Below, piece after piece: positions 9,429 through 18,451 of a stretch of DNA of 64,000 nt. The stretch comes from Sphingomonas_L flavalba_A. Lineage in GTDB: Bacteria > Pseudomonadota > Alphaproteobacteria > Sphingomonadales > Sphingomonadaceae. Location: NCBI RefSeq assembly GCF_047553045.1, contig NZ_CP180208.1, positions 372,001 through 436,000 on the forward strand, read 5' to 3'. Both the position numbers and the translations under genes were made by a program. The first letter of the stretch is position 1. Each line of letters begins with the position of its first letter. The notes under the pieces were generated by a model that had not been told where the DNA came from, ran no database searches, and saw only the letters and a program-made list of their open reading frames with translations.

Positions 9429-9929
9429 TCAGCCGGCCGCCGGCAGCACCCAGTTGGGCCGGATGAAGTGGCAGGTGTAGCCGTCCGGAATCCGTTCCAG
9501 ATAATCTTGATGTTCCGGCTCCGCTTCCCAGAACGGGCCGGCGGCGGCGAGTTCCGTCACGACCTTGCCGGGCCACAGGCCGGAGGCGTCGACATCGGCG
9601 ATCGTCTGTTCGGCCACCCGCTTCTGATCGTCGCTGGTGTAGAAAATGGCGGAGCGGTAGCTCATCCCCCGGTCGTTGCCCTGGCGGTTCATCGTCGACG
9701 GATCGTGGATCTGGAAGAAGAATTCCAGCAGCTTGCGGTAGCTGATCCGGGCCGGATCGAAGACGATCTCGATCGCCTCGGCATGGGTGCCGTGGTTGCG
9801 GTAGGTGGCGTTCGGCACGTCGCCGCCCGAATAGCCGACGCGGGTGCGGAGCACCCCGTCATAGCGCCGGATCAGGTCCTGCATCCCCCAGAAGCAGCCG
9901 CCGGCGAGGATTGCGCGTTCTTCGGTCAT
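9429..9929 (-). CDS. msrA: peptide-methionine (S)-S-oxide reductase MsrA
   Basis: 166 residues. The catalytic motif GGCFWG places Cys12 as the nucleophile, and GYSGG and THAEAIEIVFDP follow as in the family. It reduces the S-epimer of methionine sulfoxide in proteins using thioredoxin. The start codon overlaps the stop of msrB (TGATG), so the two enzymes for the two epimers are translationally coupled, msrB first. I see no second Cys pair at the C-terminus that would recycle the enzyme in the E. coli manner. Confidence 0.95.
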   Translation of the reverse strand: MTEERAILAGGCFWGMQDLIRRYDGVLRTRVGYSGGDVPNATYRNHGTHAEAIEIVFDPARISYRKLLEFFFQIHDPSTMNRQGNDRGMSYRSAIFYTSDDQKRVAEQTIADVDASGLWPGKVVTELAAAGPFWEAEPEHQDYLERIPDGYTCHFIRPNWVLPAAG

Positions 9930-10378
9930 CAATGCGTCTCCACCTGGTCCAGATAGGCGCCGTAGCCCTCGGCGGCCATCGCGTCGCGGTGCACGAAGCG
10001 CAGCGCGGCGGAATTGATGCAGTAGCGCAGGCCGCCCCGGTCGCGCGGCCCGTCCGGAAACACATGGCCGAGGTGACTGTCGCCATGCGCCGAGCGGACT
10101 TCGGTGCGGATCATGCCGTGGGTCGCGTCGCGCAGTTCGTTGACGTGGGCCGGCGCGATCGGCTTCGTGAAGCTGGGCCAGCCGCAACCGGATTCGAACT
10201 TGTCTGAAGACGCGAACAGCGGCTCGCCCGACACGACGTCGACATAGATGCCGGGCGCGGTGTTATGCAGATAGGCGCCGCTGCCGGGGCGCTCCGTGCC
10301 GCTTTCCTGGGTGATGTGAAACTGCTCTGGCGTCAGCCGGGCCAGAGCCTCCGGCGTCTTGCGATAATCGGCCATCAT
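9929..10378 (-). CDS. msrB: peptide-methionine (R)-S-oxide reductase MsrB, zinc-free form
   Basis: 149 residues. The catalytic Cys120 is in RYCINSAALRF and a likely resolving Cys65 is in SGCGWPSF. The two CxxC zinc motifs found in many MsrB proteins are absent: the equivalent places read DVVS (47-50) and SAHG (96-99). Zinc-free MsrB proteins are a known class, so the enzyme should still be active on the R-epimer. It is the upstream partner of msrA. MetMet at the start leaves a one-codon ambiguity. Confidence 0.93.
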   Translation of the reverse strand: MMADYRKTPEALARLTPEQFHITQESGTERPGSGAYLHNTAPGIYVDVVSGEPLFASSDKFESGCGWPSFTKPIAPAHVNELRDATHGMIRTEVRSAHGDSHLGHVFPDGPRDRGGLRYCINSAALRFVHRDAMAAEGYGAYLDQVETH

Positions 10379-10463
10379 TGCTTCTCCGTATCGCCCACAA
10401 GTGGTTGCTCACCGCCGCTTTGTCGAGGCCGGGTTCCGGCTATCCGTCGCAATCGGCCGCCGA

Positions 10464-11936
10464 TCACGCCTCGACCGGGCTGTCGGCGGCGGTCGACCAG
10501 CCGAGCTGGGGGATGGTGAGCGTCCGCCGGCCGCGCAGGTCGGTGCGCGAAACGATCACGCCCTGCCCCTCGATAAAGCCGATCAGCCGGCGGACCCGGC
10601 TGAGCGAGTGGGTGCCATAGGTCTGGGCCAGCGCCTCGTCCGTCGGACAGGGCGCGCCATCCCGCGCGGCCTGCGCGATCGACAGGAACAGGCTGAGCAT
10701 ATCCTCTGGCAGCCGGTCGGCGATCGCCAGCGCCTGGGCCATCGTATCGTCGGGCGCCGGTTCGTCGAACAGGCCGGCGCGGGCCATGGCCAGTCGCCGG
10801 GTGAAGGCGGTGGGGGCGAGCGCCGGGCGCGGGTGGCCGCGCATCCGGCAGCGGACGATGAAATCCTGATAGAGTTCGGGCGGCGCGCGGTAGGCGGCGT
10901 CGGCGTCGGCGACGATGTCTTGCAGGACCGCTTCGGCGATGGCGGCGGTGTCGTCTTCGCCCTCATCCGGCGCGGCGGCGGGGTCCGCGGGCACGGCGGG
11001 CTGTGCCTTGTCGTCGATCGCGCGAAACAGCGCCTCGACCGGGACCGGCGGCGGCACCGGCGGCGGGGCGGGCGGTTCCGCCTCGACCGCTTCGAACAGC
11101 AGGGCGCGACGATCGTCGTCGGACAGGGTGGGGAGTGGGGCCAGCGCCGGGCCGCCGCCGCGCCCGACCGTTTCCACCGCGCCGATGCGGATCAGGCGCG
11201 GGCGGCGGGCAAGGGCGGGGCCCAGCGCCAGGAACTGCCCGCGTTCCAGATCGCGGATCTGTTCCGCCTGCCGCCGTTCCATGCCGAGCAGGTCGGCGGC
11301 GCGGGCCATGTCGATGTCGAGGAAGGTGCGGCCCATCAGGAAATTCGACGCCTCCGCCGCAACGTTCTTGGCCAGTTTCGCCAGCCGTTGGGTGGCGATG
11401 ACCCCGGCGAGGCCGCGCTTGCGCCCCCGGCACATCAGGTTGGTCATCGCGCCGAGCGCCGCCTTGCGCGCGTCTTCGCCCACATCGCCCGCCGCCGCCG
11501 GCGCGAACAGCTGCGCTTCGTCGACGACGACCAGCACCGGGTACCAGTGGCCGCGCGGCGCATCGAACAGCCGGTTGAGGAAGGTGCCGGCGCAGCGCAA
11601 CTGGGCGTCGACATCCAGCCCCTCCAGGTTGAGGACGACGGAGACGCGGTGTTCGCGGACGCGGGCGGCGATGCCGGCGACTTCCGCCTCGCTATAGTCG
11701 GCCGCCTCTACCACCATATGGCCGTAGCGGTCGGCCAGCCCGACGAAATCGCCTTCCGGATCGATGACGACATGCTGCACCCATTCGGCGCTGGCTTCGA
11801 GCAGGCGGCGGAGCAGGTGGGATTTGCCCGACCCGGAATTGCCCTGCACCAGCAGACGGGTGGCGAGCAGTTCCTCCAGATCGAGGCTGGCCGTGGTGCC
11901 GGCGGAATCAAGGCCCATCGGAATGCGGATCGTCAT
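10464..11936 (-). CDS. HerA/DUF87-type P-loop ATPase
   Basis: 490 residues. Walker A GNSGSGKS is at 32-39, Walker B VLVVVDEAQLF is near 135-145, and an Arg-rich segment (MCRGRKRGLAGVIATQRL) follows, as in the HerA/FtsK-like DUF87 ATPases. The middle (about 250-330) is Pro/Ala/Glu-rich, and the C-terminal 100 residues could form a winged helix. HerA proteins translocate on DNA, often with the nuclease NurA, but no nurA is nearby, so the role is open. It is divergent from the TRIC gene, with 99 bases between the start codons. Confidence 0.75.
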   Translation of the reverse strand: MTIRIPMGLDSAGTTASLDLEELLATRLLVQGNSGSGKSHLLRRLLEASAEWVQHVVIDPEGDFVGLADRYGHMVVEAADYSEAEVAGIAARVREHRVSVVLNLEGLDVDAQLRCAGTFLNRLFDAPRGHWYPVLVVVDEAQLFAPAAAGDVGEDARKAALGAMTNLMCRGRKRGLAGVIATQRLAKLAKNVAAEASNFLMGRTFLDIDMARAADLLGMERRQAEQIRDLERGQFLALGPALARRPRLIRIGAVETVGRGGGPALAPLPTLSDDDRRALLFEAVEAEPPAPPPVPPPVPVEALFRAIDDKAQPAVPADPAAAPDEGEDDTAAIAEAVLQDIVADADAAYRAPPELYQDFIVRCRMRGHPRPALAPTAFTRRLAMARAGLFDEPAPDDTMAQALAIADRLPEDMLSLFLSIAQAARDGAPCPTDEALAQTYGTHSLSRVRRLIGFIEGQGVIVSRTDLRGRRTLTIPQLGWSTAADSPVEA

Positions 11937-12035
11937 GCCCCTGCCAGTGCCCTATCCGCGCGACCGGGTGCAAGGCGCGATCCGGCGCATGGCCGGAATT
12001 CCATTTTGGCGAATCGACGCCTAAGGGCGCTGAGT

Positions 12036-12656
12036 ATGGAACCAGCGCAGATTCTTGGACCGATTCTGTCGGTGATCGACCTGCTCGGCATCGCGGTGTT
12101 CGCGGCGTCCGGCGCGTTGCAGGCGGCGCAGCGCCGCCAGACGCTGGTCACCTTCGCCTTTTTCGCGCTGATCACCGGCACCGGCGGCGGTACGGTGCGC
12201 GATTTGCTGATCGGCGCGCCGGTGTTCTGGGTGGTCGACAGCCGCTATCCGCTGATCTGCCTGGTGACGGCGCTGCTCGTCTGGATGACGCCGCGCGCCT
12301 GGTGGAAGGACCGGGCACTTGACTGGTTCGACGCGATCGGTCTTGCCGCCTACGCGGTCTATGGCGCCGCCAAGGCGCTGAGCGCGGGCGTCGCGCCGTT
12401 GCCGGCGGCGATGATGGGGGTGGTGACGGCGTGCATGGGCGGCATCATCCGCGACGTGCTGGCCGGCCAGCCGTCGATCATCCTGCGGCCCGAACTTTAT
12501 GTGACCGCCGCGGTGCTGGCGGCGGCGCTGTTCGTGCTGCTGGTGCTGGCGGGCATGGCGGTGCCGGTCGCCGCGATCCTAGCCGCGCTGGCCGGGTTCC
12601 TGCTGCGCGCGCTGGCGATCGTGCGCGGGCTGGCGCTGCCCGTCTACCGGGGCTGA
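12036..12656 (+). CDS. TRIC/UPF0126 family membrane protein
   Basis: 206 residues and almost wholly hydrophobic, with about seven membrane segments. The two internal repeats each hold the family signature: GGTVRD at 51-56 and GGIIRD at 135-140. Members are bacterial relatives of trimeric intracellular cation channels, and some have been linked to glycine transport; which applies here cannot be told. The ATG at 12036 begins the conserved part. The same frame is open far upstream, but that part is antisense to the HerA-like gene and not coding. Confidence 0.88.
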   Translation: MEPAQILGPILSVIDLLGIAVFAASGALQAAQRRQTLVTFAFFALITGTGGGTVRDLLIGAPVFWVVDSRYPLICLVTALLVWMTPRAWWKDRALDWFDAIGLAAYAVYGAAKALSAGVAPLPAAMMGVVTACMGGIIRDVLAGQPSIILRPELYVTAAVLAAALFVLLVLAGMAVPVAAILAALAGFLLRALAIVRGLALPVYRG

Positions 12657-12681
12657 GCGGCCCGCTTCGGCAGGATAAGCC

Positions 12682-13242
12682 CTAAGGATCGCGGCGGACG
12701 CCGACGTCGGCGAAGCGCAACGGTTCTTCCGGCGGGCCGTTCGGTTCGGCGAGGCTGGCCTGCCAGATGCCGACATCGTGCCAGCGCCCCTGTTTCCAGC
12801 CGACCTCGCGATAAACCCCGGCGCGGCGGAAGCCGACCGATTCGTGCAAACCGATCGACGCGTCGTTGGGCAGGGTGATGACCGCGATCGCCTGGGTGAA
12901 ATTCTGGGCGCGCAGCGTATCGATCAGTGCTTCGTAAAGCAGCCGGCCGACGCCCTGCCGGGCCGCCCCGCTCGCGACATAGACCGACGTTTCGACGCAG
13001 AAGCGGTAGGCGGCGCGTTCGCGGAACCGCATCGCGCTGGCGTAACCGAGCAGTGCGTCGGTGTCCTCTCCGGTCGCGACCAGCCAGGGGTAGAGGCCGT
13101 CCTCTCCCTCCATCCGCGCGCGGATGGTCCGGGTCGACGGCGGTTCGGTTTCGAACGACACCGCGCTGGCCAGCACGTGGGTGGAATAGATGGCGGCGAT
13201 CTGGGCGGCGTCTTCCGGCCGCGCTGCGCGGATCAGGATCAT
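12682..13242 (-). CDS. GNAT N-acetyltransferase, phosphinothricin-acetyltransferase-like
   Basis: 186 residues forming one GNAT fold. The N-terminus IRAARPEDAAQIAAIY, the acetyl-CoA loop ARQGVGRLLYEALI near 100, and SIGLHESVGFRRAGVYREVG near 140 match the family that acetylates phosphinothricin, methionine sulfoximine and similar small amines. The natural substrate is unknown. The ATG overlaps the sppA stop by four bases, so it is the second gene of an sppA-led transcript. Confidence 0.87.
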   Translation of the reverse strand: MILIRAARPEDAAQIAAIYSTHVLASAVSFETEPPSTRTIRARMEGEDGLYPWLVATGEDTDALLGYASAMRFRERAAYRFCVETSVYVASGAARQGVGRLLYEALIDTLRAQNFTQAIAVITLPNDASIGLHESVGFRRAGVYREVGWKQGRWHDVGIWQASLAEPNGPPEEPLRFADVGVRRDP

Positions 13243-15125
13243 CGTGCCAGCCTCCCCGCCAGCCAGCCGATCAGGGTCGCGTCCCCCGTCGTGGGTGGCG
13301 CGACCGCATAACGCGCGCATTCGAGGCAGCGCACCTGCAACGCCGGTCCACGGACCATTGCCGCCGCGTCGGTGAGCGCGCCGAGCAGAAGCGCCCGGTT
13401 GCGCCGCGCCATCTGGGTCAGCAGATCGGAGGCGCTGCCCTGCCCGGCGGAGTCGTCGTCATTCTTGCGTGCCCATGCCTGGACTAAAGACGACCAGGTG
13501 TCCGGCGCTTTTTCGAGGTAGACGGTCCTCGCCGTAGCCGGATCGATCCGGGCGCGACGGGCGGCGTCGGCGACCGCGTCGTCAAGCGAGCCGAACGCAT
13601 CGACCAGGCCGAGCTGGCGGGCGGTGCCGCCGTCCCACACCCGGCCCTGGCCGATCTCGTCGACCCGTTCGACCGGCAGGCCACGTGCTTCGGCGACGAG
13701 GCGCAGGAAGCGGCGATAGATATCCTCCACGCCAATCTGCATCATCCGGTCGAATTCCGGGGTGGTGCCGCCGATCAGGTCCGGCTGGCCGCTGAGGGGG
13801 GTGGTCTTCACCCCGTCACTGGTCACCCCGACCTTGGCGAGGGCGTTTTCCGCGGTGGGCAGCACGCCGAACACGCCGATCGATCCGGTGATCGTCGTCG
13901 GTTCCGCGAAGATCCGGTCGGCGGCGGTGGTCACCCAATAGCCGCCGGAAGCCGCAACCGAGCCCATCGAGACGACGATTGGCAGGCCGTGTTTCCGCGC
14001 GTCGAGCAGCGCCGAACGGATCTGTTCGGACGCAAGGGCGGAGCCACCGGGCGAATCGACCCGCAGTACCAGCGCCTTCAGCGATTTTTCGGCAAGGCCC
14101 TTGTGGATGAAGCGGGCGATGGTCGCGCCGCCGGCGGTGCCGGGGCCGGCCTCTCCATCGACGATCGTGCCGGCGACGGTGACGACGCCAACCGTGCCGC
14201 CCGATGGCGGCGGGTTGCCGGCGATCCAGTCGTCAAGGGAGATGCGCCGGAACCAGCCCGCCGGCTTCGCCGTGTCGCCGCCGGAGATGGTGGCAACACG
14301 GGTGCCGAAAGCGGTGCGATCGCCAAGCCGGTCGACGATGCCGGCGGCGAGCACCGCTTTCGCCATGTCGCCGCCCGCAGCGGTAAGTGCCGCCGACGGA
14401 TCGCCGACGAAGCCGGCGAGCTTTGCCTGCGGACGGGCGGCGGCGACATGTTTCTTCCAGCCTTCCCACAGCGCATCGGCCAGCGCCTGATTCGCTGCCC
14501 GCGCCTCCGGTGACTGATCGGCGCGGGTATAGGGTTCGACCGCCGACTTGAACGCGCCGACCCGGTAGACATGGGTGGTCACGCCGAGCCGTTCGATAAG
14601 CCCCTTGTAATAGAGCCGAGACCCGCCGGGACCGGTGAACGCCGCGAGGCCCATCGGGTTGAGCCAGATTTCGGAGGCGTGGGCGGCAAGCGTGTAGCTG
14701 TCGTCGGTATAGCCGGTTGCGTAGGCGAGCACCGGCTTGCCGGCCTTGCGAACCCGGCCGAGCGCATCGCCGACGGTTTCGAGCGCGACCGCGCCACCGC
14801 CGACAAAGCCATCCAGCTCAAGCACCACGGCCTTGACGCGCCCGTCGGTGGCGGCGGTATCGAGAGCGCGGACCAGATCGCGCAGGCGGAATTCGCGCAG
14901 GCGCTTTTCCTGGCCGGTGAGCGCCGTCAGGCCGCTGACCTCAGCCGGTTGCTCGACGATGGTCCCTGTCAGGTCCAGCAGCAGGGCGCCGTCGCCGGTG
15001 GCAGATGCCGCCGGTCGCATCGACAGCACCGCATAGAGCAGCGCGAAGAACAACAGCATGAACACCAGCACCAGCGCGTCCTTGACGCCGACCAGCACCG
15101 TCCAAGCACCCTTGAGCAATTTCAT
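13239..15125 (-). CDS. sppA: signal peptide peptidase SppA, 67K type
   Basis: 628 residues, the long double-domain form. One membrane segment (about 15-37) anchors it in the inner membrane facing the periplasm. The catalytic Lys is expected in LYYKGLIERLG (about 172), and the catalytic Ser in SMGSVAASGGYWV, in the C-terminal half, which also carries LRVDSPGGSAL. It degrades cleaved signal peptides in the membrane. The gene diverges from the PEP-CTERM gene with 274 bases between them. Confidence 0.94.
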   Translation of the reverse strand: MKLLKGAWTVLVGVKDALVLVFMLLFFALLYAVLSMRPAASATGDGALLLDLTGTIVEQPAEVSGLTALTGQEKRLREFRLRDLVRALDTAATDGRVKAVVLELDGFVGGGAVALETVGDALGRVRKAGKPVLAYATGYTDDSYTLAAHASEIWLNPMGLAAFTGPGGSRLYYKGLIERLGVTTHVYRVGAFKSAVEPYTRADQSPEARAANQALADALWEGWKKHVAAARPQAKLAGFVGDPSAALTAAGGDMAKAVLAAGIVDRLGDRTAFGTRVATISGGDTAKPAGWFRRISLDDWIAGNPPPSGGTVGVVTVAGTIVDGEAGPGTAGGATIARFIHKGLAEKSLKALVLRVDSPGGSALASEQIRSALLDARKHGLPIVVSMGSVAASGGYWVTTAADRIFAEPTTITGSIGVFGVLPTAENALAKVGVTSDGVKTTPLSGQPDLIGGTTPEFDRMMQIGVEDIYRRFLRLVAEARGLPVERVDEIGQGRVWDGGTARQLGLVDAFGSLDDAVADAARRARIDPATARTVYLEKAPDTWSSLVQAWARKNDDDSAGQGSASDLLTQMARRNRALLLGALTDAAAMVRGPALQVRCLECARYAVAPPTTGDATLIGWLAGRLAR

Positions 15126-15253
15126 CGTGCGCAGTCTCCGCCGCCGCGGGGCGCGGTGGTCAGGTTTGTTTACGGTTCGATCGGTAAAAAGGGAAACCCG
15201 TCCGATTCGGAAGCGGCGAAATTTCGGAGCGCGCGGCTGTGCCGAAAGCGGAC

Positions 15254-15274
15254 AATGTCGGCAAAACTGACATT
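15254..15274. promoter_or_regulatory. inverted repeat, candidate enhancer-binding site
   Basis: Six-base arms AATGTC and GACATT are separated by nine bases, starting about 60 bases upstream of the sigma-54 promoter at 15316. Sigma-54 activators bind such upstream dyads. The assignment is by position and symmetry only; arms this short can arise by chance. Confidence 0.35.
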
Positions 15275-15315
15275 AACCGCATGTTTTTACCGTCGTTTCG
15301 CCCGGAATGCATAAA

Positions 15316-15331
15316 TGGCACGGTGATTGCT
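15316..15331 (+). promoter_or_regulatory. sigma-54 (RpoN) promoter of the PEP-CTERM gene
   Basis: TGGCACGGTGATTGCT fits the -24/-12 consensus TGGCAC-N5-TTGC(A/T) exactly, with the invariant GG and GC at the right spacing. It ends 68 bases before the ATG at 15400, so transcription would start around 15343. Confidence 0.75.
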
Positions 15332-15399
15332 GTGCGGGGATTCGTCGACGTCCGGTGTTTTGGAGATCGGGGGACGTCGTGTTGATAGGGGGTTCGTTC

Positions 15400-16011
15400 A
15401 TGTCGCGTATCAAGGCTCGTTTCGCTGCTCTTCTCGCCACCGCCGCCTTCGCCGCCGCGCCGGCCGCCGCCGTGGACCTGTCGTTCGTCGGCACCCTGCC
15501 GGCCGAGAATGGCGTGGCGTTCATCGATTTCTCGCTGAACGCGGCGGGATCGGTGACCCTCGCCAGCTACGGCTATGCCGGCGGGACCAACGCCGCCGGG
15601 CAGGCGATCGTCGCTGGTGGTTTCGACAGCATCCTGACGCTGTTCGACAAGGCGACCGGCGCGCGCATCGCCCAGAACGACGACCGCAACGGGTGGGGCG
15701 CCATCGCTTATGACCCGTTGCTGACGCTGAATCTCGCGGCCGGCAGCTATACCGCCGCCCTGTCGTCCTTCACCAATTTCTCGATGGGGCCGAACCTGGC
15801 GTATGGCTTCACCGATTTCGGCCTGTTCTTCGGTCGTTCCGGCAACTGGGCGCTCGATATTTCGGGCGACACGCTGGTCGCGCCGGCGATCCGCGCCAAC
15901 ACCGCGCCGGTCGCGGTGCCGGAACCCGCGGCATGGGCGCTGATGATTGCCGGATTCGGCCTCGCCGGCTATGCGTTCCGCCGTCGCCGCTGCACCGTCC
16001 GCTTCGCCTGA
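15400..16011 (+). CDS. PEP-CTERM sorting domain protein
   Basis: 203 residues. A signal peptide (about 1-24, ending PAAAV) is followed by a beta-rich extracytoplasmic domain with the DVUA0089-like pattern (Ile-Asp-Phe, then FDSILTLFDKATGARIAQND) and no Cys. The end has VPEPAAWALMIAGFGLAG (from 173), a membrane segment and an RRRR cluster near 194: the tripartite PEP-CTERM signal recognised by exosortase. The tail after the basic cluster (CTVRFA) is a little longer than usual. Such proteins are exported with extracellular polysaccharide. Exosortase itself is not in the window. The sigma-54 promoter upstream suggests control by an RpoN activator. Confidence 0.85.
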   Translation: MSRIKARFAALLATAAFAAAPAAAVDLSFVGTLPAENGVAFIDFSLNAAGSVTLASYGYAGGTNAAGQAIVAGGFDSILTLFDKATGARIAQNDDRNGWGAIAYDPLLTLNLAAGSYTAALSSFTNFSMGPNLAYGFTDFGLFFGRSGNWALDISGDTLVAPAIRANTAPVAVPEPAAWALMIAGFGLAGYAFRRRRCTVRFA

Positions 16012-16100
16012 GGTCACCCTCGTCGATCCACGATCGATGCCGCCGCTGGCCCGTGCCGGCGGCGGTTTTCGTTTTTCGCGCCGATATTCCTCCGCCCCCG

Positions 16101-16129
16101 TTGACAGGCTGGGCGGCCCTCCACATATG
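16101..16129 (+). promoter_or_regulatory. vegetative promoter of groESL
   Basis: TTGACA at 16101-16106 and CATATG at 16124-16129 are separated by 17 bases, a good sigma-70-type pair for this group. The predicted start near 16136 lies right at the edge of the CIRCE element, so HrcA bound there would block the promoter. Confidence 0.65.
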
Positions 16130-16137
16130 GCTGGCTG

Positions 16138-16164
16138 TTAGCACTCTCTTTGGGTGAGTGCTAA
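16138..16164. promoter_or_regulatory. CIRCE operator (HrcA binding site)
   Basis: TTAGCACTC, nine bases, then GAGTGCTAA: a perfect match to the CIRCE inverted repeat in both arms. It places groESL under the HrcA heat-shock repressor. hrcA itself is not in this window. Confidence 0.97.
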
Positions 16165-16218
16165 TCCTGTTCAACACCGGGGGCGTTGCGCCTTCGACAA
16201 GCAAAAGGGATGGCCGAA

Positions 16219-16506
16219 ATGAAATTTCGTCCGCTTCACGACCGCGTGCTGGTTCGCCGGGTCGAGGCCGAGGAAAAGACCGCCGGCGGGATCATCATTC
16301 CCGACACGGCCAAGGAAAAGCCGCAGGAAGGCGAAGTCGTGGCTGTCGGCGAGGGTACGCGCGACGATGACGGCGATCGCATTGCGCTCGACGTCAAGGC
16401 CGGCGACCGCATCCTGTTCGGCAAGTGGTCCGGCACCGAGGTCAAGGTCGACGGCGAAGACCTGATCATCATGAAGGAAAGCGACATCCTGGGGATCGTC
16501 GGCTGA
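16219..16506 (+). CDS. groES: co-chaperonin GroES
   Basis: 95 residues, the normal size. MKFRPLHDRVLVRR opens the protein, a mobile-loop region follows (EEKTAGGIIIPDTAKEKPQ), and it ends ESDILGIVG. It caps the GroEL cylinder during folding. I chose the ATG at 16219 because AAGGGA at 16205-16210 lies eight bases before it; the in-frame ATG at 16210 overlaps that ribosome-binding site. Controlled by the CIRCE element upstream. Confidence 0.96.
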   Translation: MKFRPLHDRVLVRRVEAEEKTAGGIIIPDTAKEKPQEGEVVAVGEGTRDDDGDRIALDVKAGDRILFGKWSGTEVKVDGEDLIIMKESDILGIVG

Positions 16507-16598
16507 TTTTCCAGCCCCGCCGTCCGGCGGGGCAAAGAGCGATCGCATGACTATGGGCCCCGGCCATCCGGGGGTCCGCAAAGGAAGGAACAACGAAC

Positions 16599-18242
<1,644 letters not shown>

Positions 18243-18272
18243 GTCCTCCCCCAGCCGTTCGGCTGAAACAGG

Positions 18273-18303
18273 AAGGGCCGGGGAGCGATCCCCGGCCCTT
18301 TTT
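18273..18303 (+). terminator. Rho-independent terminator of groESL
   Basis: An 11-base perfect stem (18273-18283 with 18290-18300, core GGGCCGGGG) with a six-base loop; the TT closing the 3' arm runs on into three more Ts (18299-18303). It lies 30 bases after the groEL stop. Confidence 0.9.
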
Positions 18304-18348
18304 GCGTGTGGAGGGGGTGAGGCAGGAGGCCGTTATTTTCTGCCCTAT

Positions 18349-18421
18349 CCGTCCATCCCGAGCGTAGTCGAGGGACGCACCCGGCTATCCTGCGTCCCTC
18401 GACTACGCTCGGGATGGACGG
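18349..18421. repeat. long palindromic repeat, copy 1
   Basis: Two perfect 31-base arms (18349-18379 and 18391-18421) flank an 11-base loop. The core of each arm reads TCCCGAGCGTAGTCGAGGGA or its complement. It lies between the convergent genes groEL and phaC. A diverged second copy is at 39101-39172 and a half copy at 39190-39220, also between convergent genes. It looks like a dispersed REP-type element; it would fold as a very stable hairpin in transcripts from either side. Confidence 0.9.
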
Positions 18422-18451
18422 GTGTGGGGGTGAGCAAAGGAGGGCCGGGGG

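Noticed and set aside
10401..12035. A long plus-strand frame that joins the TRIC gene as a 751-codon protein
   Set aside because: The upstream part is antisense to the HerA-like ATPase with Walker A and B motifs; family similarity begins only at the ATG at 12036.
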